Positions 61,335-64,000 of a DNA stretch of 64,000 nt are shown here, in pieces. Within the stretch, counting starts at the first letter, position 1; each line of letters starts with the position of its first letter. The translations under genes and the position numbers were made by a program. The DNA comes from Amnibacterium flavum (GTDB lineage Bacteria > Actinomycetota > Actinomycetes > Actinomycetales > Microbacteriaceae), in contig NZ_QEOP01000001.1 in NCBI RefSeq assembly GCF_003097495.1, positions 992,001 through 1,056,000 of the forward strand, read 5' to 3'. The notes beneath the pieces are model-generated. The model was not told the origin of the DNA and made no database searches. It worked only from the letters and a program-made list of their open reading frames with translations.

Positions 61335-63026
61335 TCAGCCGAGCAGCTCGCCGACGCTCTCGGTGAGGCGAGCGAGTGTGGCCTCGCCTCTGCTGCGGCG
61401 ATCCGTCACGTCGCCGTCGACGACGGACACGTCGATGTACACCTTGAGCTTCGGCTCGGTGCCGCTCGGACGCACGATGACCCGGCCGCCCTCCTCGGTT
61501 CGCATCCGCAGCACGTCGCTCGCGGGAAGCGTCGCCGACCCCGCGCTGAGGTCGTCGATGCCCGTCACCGCGATGCCGCCCAGGGCGGTCGGCGGGGCGG
61601 CGCGCAGGCGACTCATGATCTCGCCGATCCGGGACAGATCGTCCACCCGGAGCGAGTGCTGCGCCGAGCCGAACCAGCCGAAGTCGCGGACGAACGCATC
61701 ACGGTACTGCTGGAGCGTCACGCCCGTGCGGCGCAGCTCGATGAAGAAGCCGAGAGCGACCAACGCGGCGGAGATCCCGTCCTTGTCGCGCACCTTCTGC
61801 GGGTCGACGAGATAGCCGAGAGCCTCCTCGAAACCGAACACCAGCCCGGGTACGCGGGAGATCCACTTGAAACCGGTGAGGGTGTCGGAGTAGCCGAGCC
61901 CGTAGTGCGCGGCGACCGCGGCGAGGCCCGGCGTCGACACGATGGACGCCGCGAGCGACCCCGTGCGCCCCTCGGCGACGGCGCGCTCGGCGATGGTGCG
62001 GGCGAGCAGCAGGCCGACCTCGTTGCCGCTCAGCTGCTCCCACGCTCCCGTCCTCGAATGCCGGACGGCGATGGCGAGCCTGTCGGCGTCGGGGTCGTTC
62101 GCGACGACGAGCACCGCACCGGTCTCGCTGGCGGTCCGGATCGCGAGATCGAGAGCGCCTGCCTCTTCGGGATTGGGGAAGGCGACGGTCGGGAAGTCGG
62201 GGTCGGGCTCGAGCTGTTCGGTGACGAGCGCAGGTTCGGGGGCGTTCGCGGCGCGCAGCACCCGCGACATGGTCTCCCAACCGACCCCGTGCATGGGCGT
62301 GTAAACCCACGGCAGATCGGCGTCGGGCAGGAGGGCGGCGCTCGCTGTCGCAGCGACGTAGGCGTCGAGCACCGCGTCGTCCGCGACGGAGTACTCGGTC
62401 GACATCGCCAGGGGAGCGGCGGAATCGGCGACGACGGCGGCGATCTGCGCGAACACCTCCGCGTCGGCGGGGGGAACGATCTGGGACCCCTCATCGGCCC
62501 CGCCGAGGTAGAGCTTGTAGCCGTTGTCGCGCGCCGGATTGTGCGAGGCGGTGATCATGACGCCCGCGCTCGCGCTCAGATGCCGGACCGCGAACGCGAG
62601 CACCGGCGTGGGCAGCTGCCGAGGGAGGAGTACCGCGGAGATCCCGGCGCCGGCCAGGACCTCGGCCGTGTCACGGGCGAAGATCGCGGAGTTCTTGCGT
62701 CCGTCGTATCCGATGACGACGCTCGGACTGCTCTCGCGGGAGAGCAGGAACCGGGCCAGGCCCGCGGTCGTCTGCCGCACGACCACGCGGTTCATCCGGT
62801 TGGGCCCCGCGCCGAGTTCACCGCGGAGACCGGCGGTGCCGAAGGCCAGCCGGGAACCGAACCGGTCCCTCAGCTCGGCTCGCGCGGGAACACGGGCAGC
62901 GCCCCGAGAGCGGGCGCGTCGGAGCAGGTCGAGGAGTTCGACCGCCGTCTCGGGATCGGGGTCGATCGTGGCCCATGCGGTCGCGGCGGCGAGGAGCCGG
63001 GCGTCGGTGGGAGCCGACGAGCTCAC
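61335..63026 (-). CDS. Phosphopentomutase/phosphomannomutase-like phosphosugar mutase
   Basis: A 563-residue alpha-D-phosphohexomutase. The phosphoserine loop is TASHNPARDNGYK (Ser161), the metal loop is DPDADRLAIAV, and the C-terminal phosphate-binding loop is RPSGTEPKLK. The AFGTAGLRGELGAGPNRMN start is typical of the PMM/PGM2-like group that includes bacterial phosphopentomutases. It overlaps punA by four bases, supporting a role in isomerising (deoxy)ribose 1-phosphate to the 5-phosphate; a phosphomannomutase role for the nearby manC is the alternative. Confidence 0.9.
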   Translation of the reverse strand: MSSSAPTDARLLAAATAWATIDPDPETAVELLDLLRRARSRGAARVPARAELRDRFGSRLAFGTAGLRGELGAGPNRMNRVVVRQTTAGLARFLLSRESSPSVVIGYDGRKNSAIFARDTAEVLAGAGISAVLLPRQLPTPVLAFAVRHLSASAGVMITASHNPARDNGYKLYLGGADEGSQIVPPADAEVFAQIAAVVADSAAPLAMSTEYSVADDAVLDAYVAATASAALLPDADLPWVYTPMHGVGWETMSRVLRAANAPEPALVTEQLEPDPDFPTVAFPNPEEAGALDLAIRTASETGAVLVVANDPDADRLAIAVRHSRTGAWEQLSGNEVGLLLARTIAERAVAEGRTGSLAASIVSTPGLAAVAAHYGLGYSDTLTGFKWISRVPGLVFGFEEALGYLVDPQKVRDKDGISAALVALGFFIELRRTGVTLQQYRDAFVRDFGWFGSAQHSLRVDDLSRIGEIMSRLRAAPPTALGGIAVTGIDDLSAGSATLPASDVLRMRTEEGGRVIVRPSGTEPKLKVYIDVSVVDGDVTDRRSRGEATLARLTESVGELLG

Positions 63027-63856
63027 AGTCGCGCGACGATCTGCGAGAGGAGCACCCCGAGCCGCTGCTCCGCCGACTTGCCGGCGGCGATGACCTCCTC
63101 ATGGCTGAGGGGCTCGTCGGAGATGCCGGCGGCGAGGTTGGTGATCAGGGAGAGCCCGAGGATCTCCATACCGGCCTCCCGGGCCGCGATCGCCTCGAGC
63201 GCCGTCGACATGCCCACGATGTGGCCGCCGATCGTCTCCGCGTAGCGGACCTCGGCGGGCGTCTCGTAGTGGGGTCCGCGGAACTGGACGTAGACGCCCT
63301 CTTCGAAAGCGGGGTCGACCTCGCGAGCAACGGCGCGCAGACGCGACGAGTAGAGGTCGGTGAGGTCGACGAATGTTGCGCCCTCGAGGGGGGACGAGGC
63401 CGTCAGGTTGATGTGATCCGTGATCAGGGCGGGGGTGCCGGGAGTCCAGTGCCGCTTGATTCCGCCGGCGCCGTTCGTCAGGACCATGATCCGGGCGCCG
63501 GCTGCGGCGGCCGTGCGAACGCTGTGCACGACACGGCGGACCCCCTTGTCCTCGTAGAAGTGGGTGCGTGCACCGATGACGAGGGCGTGGCGGCCGTTCT
63601 CGAGCCGGATGGATCGGAGGGTTCCCGAGTGGCCGGGGACGCCCGAGGTGCTGAAGCCCTCGATCTCGGAGGCCGGAACCTCCGCCACGGTCTCGCCGAG
63701 CAGGTCGGCGGCCTTGCCCCACCCGCTGCCGAGCGTGAGAGCGATGTCGTGCCGTTCGACGCCCGTCGCCGAGGCGAGCTGGGCCGCGGCCCTGCGGGCC
63801 ACATCGAACGGGGAGACCGAGGGGTCGTCGAGCGATCTGGGAGCCGAGTTCGTCAT
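63023..63856 (-). CDS. punA: Purine nucleoside phosphorylase
   Basis: A 277-residue trimeric-type PNP. LTLGSGWGKAADLL holds the phosphate-binding Ser, GHSGTLRSIRL and TNGAGGIKRHWTPG follow, and VQFRGPHYETPAEVRY contains the purine-site Glu region. It converts inosine or guanosine to base and ribose 1-phosphate. First of a two-gene operon with the phosphosugar mutase. Confidence 0.96.
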   Translation of the reverse strand: MTNSAPRSLDDPSVSPFDVARRAAAQLASATGVERHDIALTLGSGWGKAADLLGETVAEVPASEIEGFSTSGVPGHSGTLRSIRLENGRHALVIGARTHFYEDKGVRRVVHSVRTAAAAGARIMVLTNGAGGIKRHWTPGTPALITDHINLTASSPLEGATFVDLTDLYSSRLRAVAREVDPAFEEGVYVQFRGPHYETPAEVRYAETIGGHIVGMSTALEAIAAREAGMEILGLSLITNLAAGISDEPLSHEEVIAAGKSAEQRLGVLLSQIVARL

Positions 63857-63862
63857 CCCGTC

Positions 63863-63868
63863 AGCCTA
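63863..63868 (-). promoter_or_regulatory. -10 box of punA (leaderless)
   Basis: TAGGCT on the minus strand ends seven bases before the ATG at 63856. Confidence 0.55.
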
Positions 63869-63941
63869 CTTATTGCGAACCAGGCGCCCGCATCGGGTCC
63901 GATGCCCGGATCCCGGGCAGGAATGGGGAAGAATGAGGGGA

Positions 63942-64000
63942 ATGGTCTACGTTTTCGAACGCAAGCAGCGGATCGGCGTGCTCGGCGGTGGCCCCGGCGG
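63942..64000 (+). CDS. Start of a Rossmann-fold flavoprotein, probably LpdA-like quinone reductase
   Basis: Nineteen codons are visible from ATG 63942, reading MVYVFERKQRIGVLGGGPGG. The final GxGxxG is an FAD/NAD-binding loop. Divergence from punA and this opening resemble the LpdA-like NAD(P)H-quinone dehydrogenases (Rv3303c type) found at the same place in other actinobacteria. The identification rests on 20 residues and on context. Confidence 0.6.
   Translation, partial: MVYVFERKQRIGVLGGGPG

Overview
The window looks like a chromosomal segment of a high-GC actinobacterium, most likely a Microbacterium or another member of the Microbacteriaceae. This is inferred from the strong GC bias at third codon positions, the many GTG starts, a compact tad pilus locus beside a 6C small RNA, and the gene order sdhCDAB ... 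cdd-deoA-add ... pmm-punA, which I recall as also being conserved in mycobacteria. No insertion sequence, phage, integrase or CRISPR array was seen. Both ends cut through genes: a metallophosphoesterase on the left and a Rossmann-fold flavoprotein, probably LpdA-like, on the right.

Layout. 1-5.8 kb: partial phosphoesterase, a PASTA-containing class A penicillin-binding protein, a small DUF4177-like gene with RidA, and acetyl-CoA synthetase. 5.9-9.3 kb: 6C RNA followed by a minimal tad operon (TadA, a fused TadB/TadC-like protein, Flp pilin, two TadE-like proteins). 9.4-15.5 kb: topA-tmk-holB and a lipoprotein hydrolase, then tRNA-Thr(CGT). 15.9-18.8 kb: a CAP-domain secreted protein, a D,D-carboxypeptidase and a nicotinamidase. 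18.8-27.9 kb: a LysR regulator with an apparent seven-gene uptake and oxidation operon, bracketed by two nearly identical 56-bp palindromes. 27.9-35.0 kb: an ABC exporter with its own 71-residue HTH regulator and twin palindromic operators, a FucU/RbsD protein, two MFS transporters, ribokinase and an ArsR regulator. 35.1-38.9 kb: the riboflavin operon ribD-ribE-ribBA-ribH under an FMN riboswitch. 39-44.6 kb: HAD hydrolase, acetyltransferase, trpS, xthA, a BrkB-family protein and a DUF559 nuclease-like gene lying between two arrays of short inverted repeats. 44.8-48.4 kb: succinate dehydrogenase. 48.5-51 kb: a GT4 glycosyltransferase and a mannose-1-phosphate guanylyltransferase. 51-64 kb: nucleoside uptake and salvage.

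The last region makes sense as one metabolic unit. A BmpA-type lipoprotein, an ATPase and two permeases would import nucleosides. Cytidine deaminase, adenosine deaminase, a nucleoside hydrolase, thymidine phosphorylase and purine nucleoside phosphorylase would convert them to bases and pentose (phosphates), and a phosphosugar mutase could isomerise the pentose phosphate. An orphan PTS IIB-like protein sits among these genes without a permease.

Regulation. A striking feature is how many genes have an actinobacterial -10 box (TANNNT) whose predicted transcription start falls on, or one base before, the A/G of the start codon, implying leaderless mRNAs. Examples are mrcB-like, dacB, pncA, the small HTH gene, arsR, trpS, xthA, brkB, the GT4 gene, manC, the nucleoside hydrolase, deoA, add and punA.

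The most unusual items are the DUF559 gene embedded in repeat arrays, with its stop codon inside a repeat; the palindrome-bracketed LysR/flavoenzyme cluster, whose adenosine-deaminase-like member has Gln in place of the catalytic Glu; and the micro-HTH/ABC exporter control region. All functional assignments are from reading the sequence; no database search was possible.
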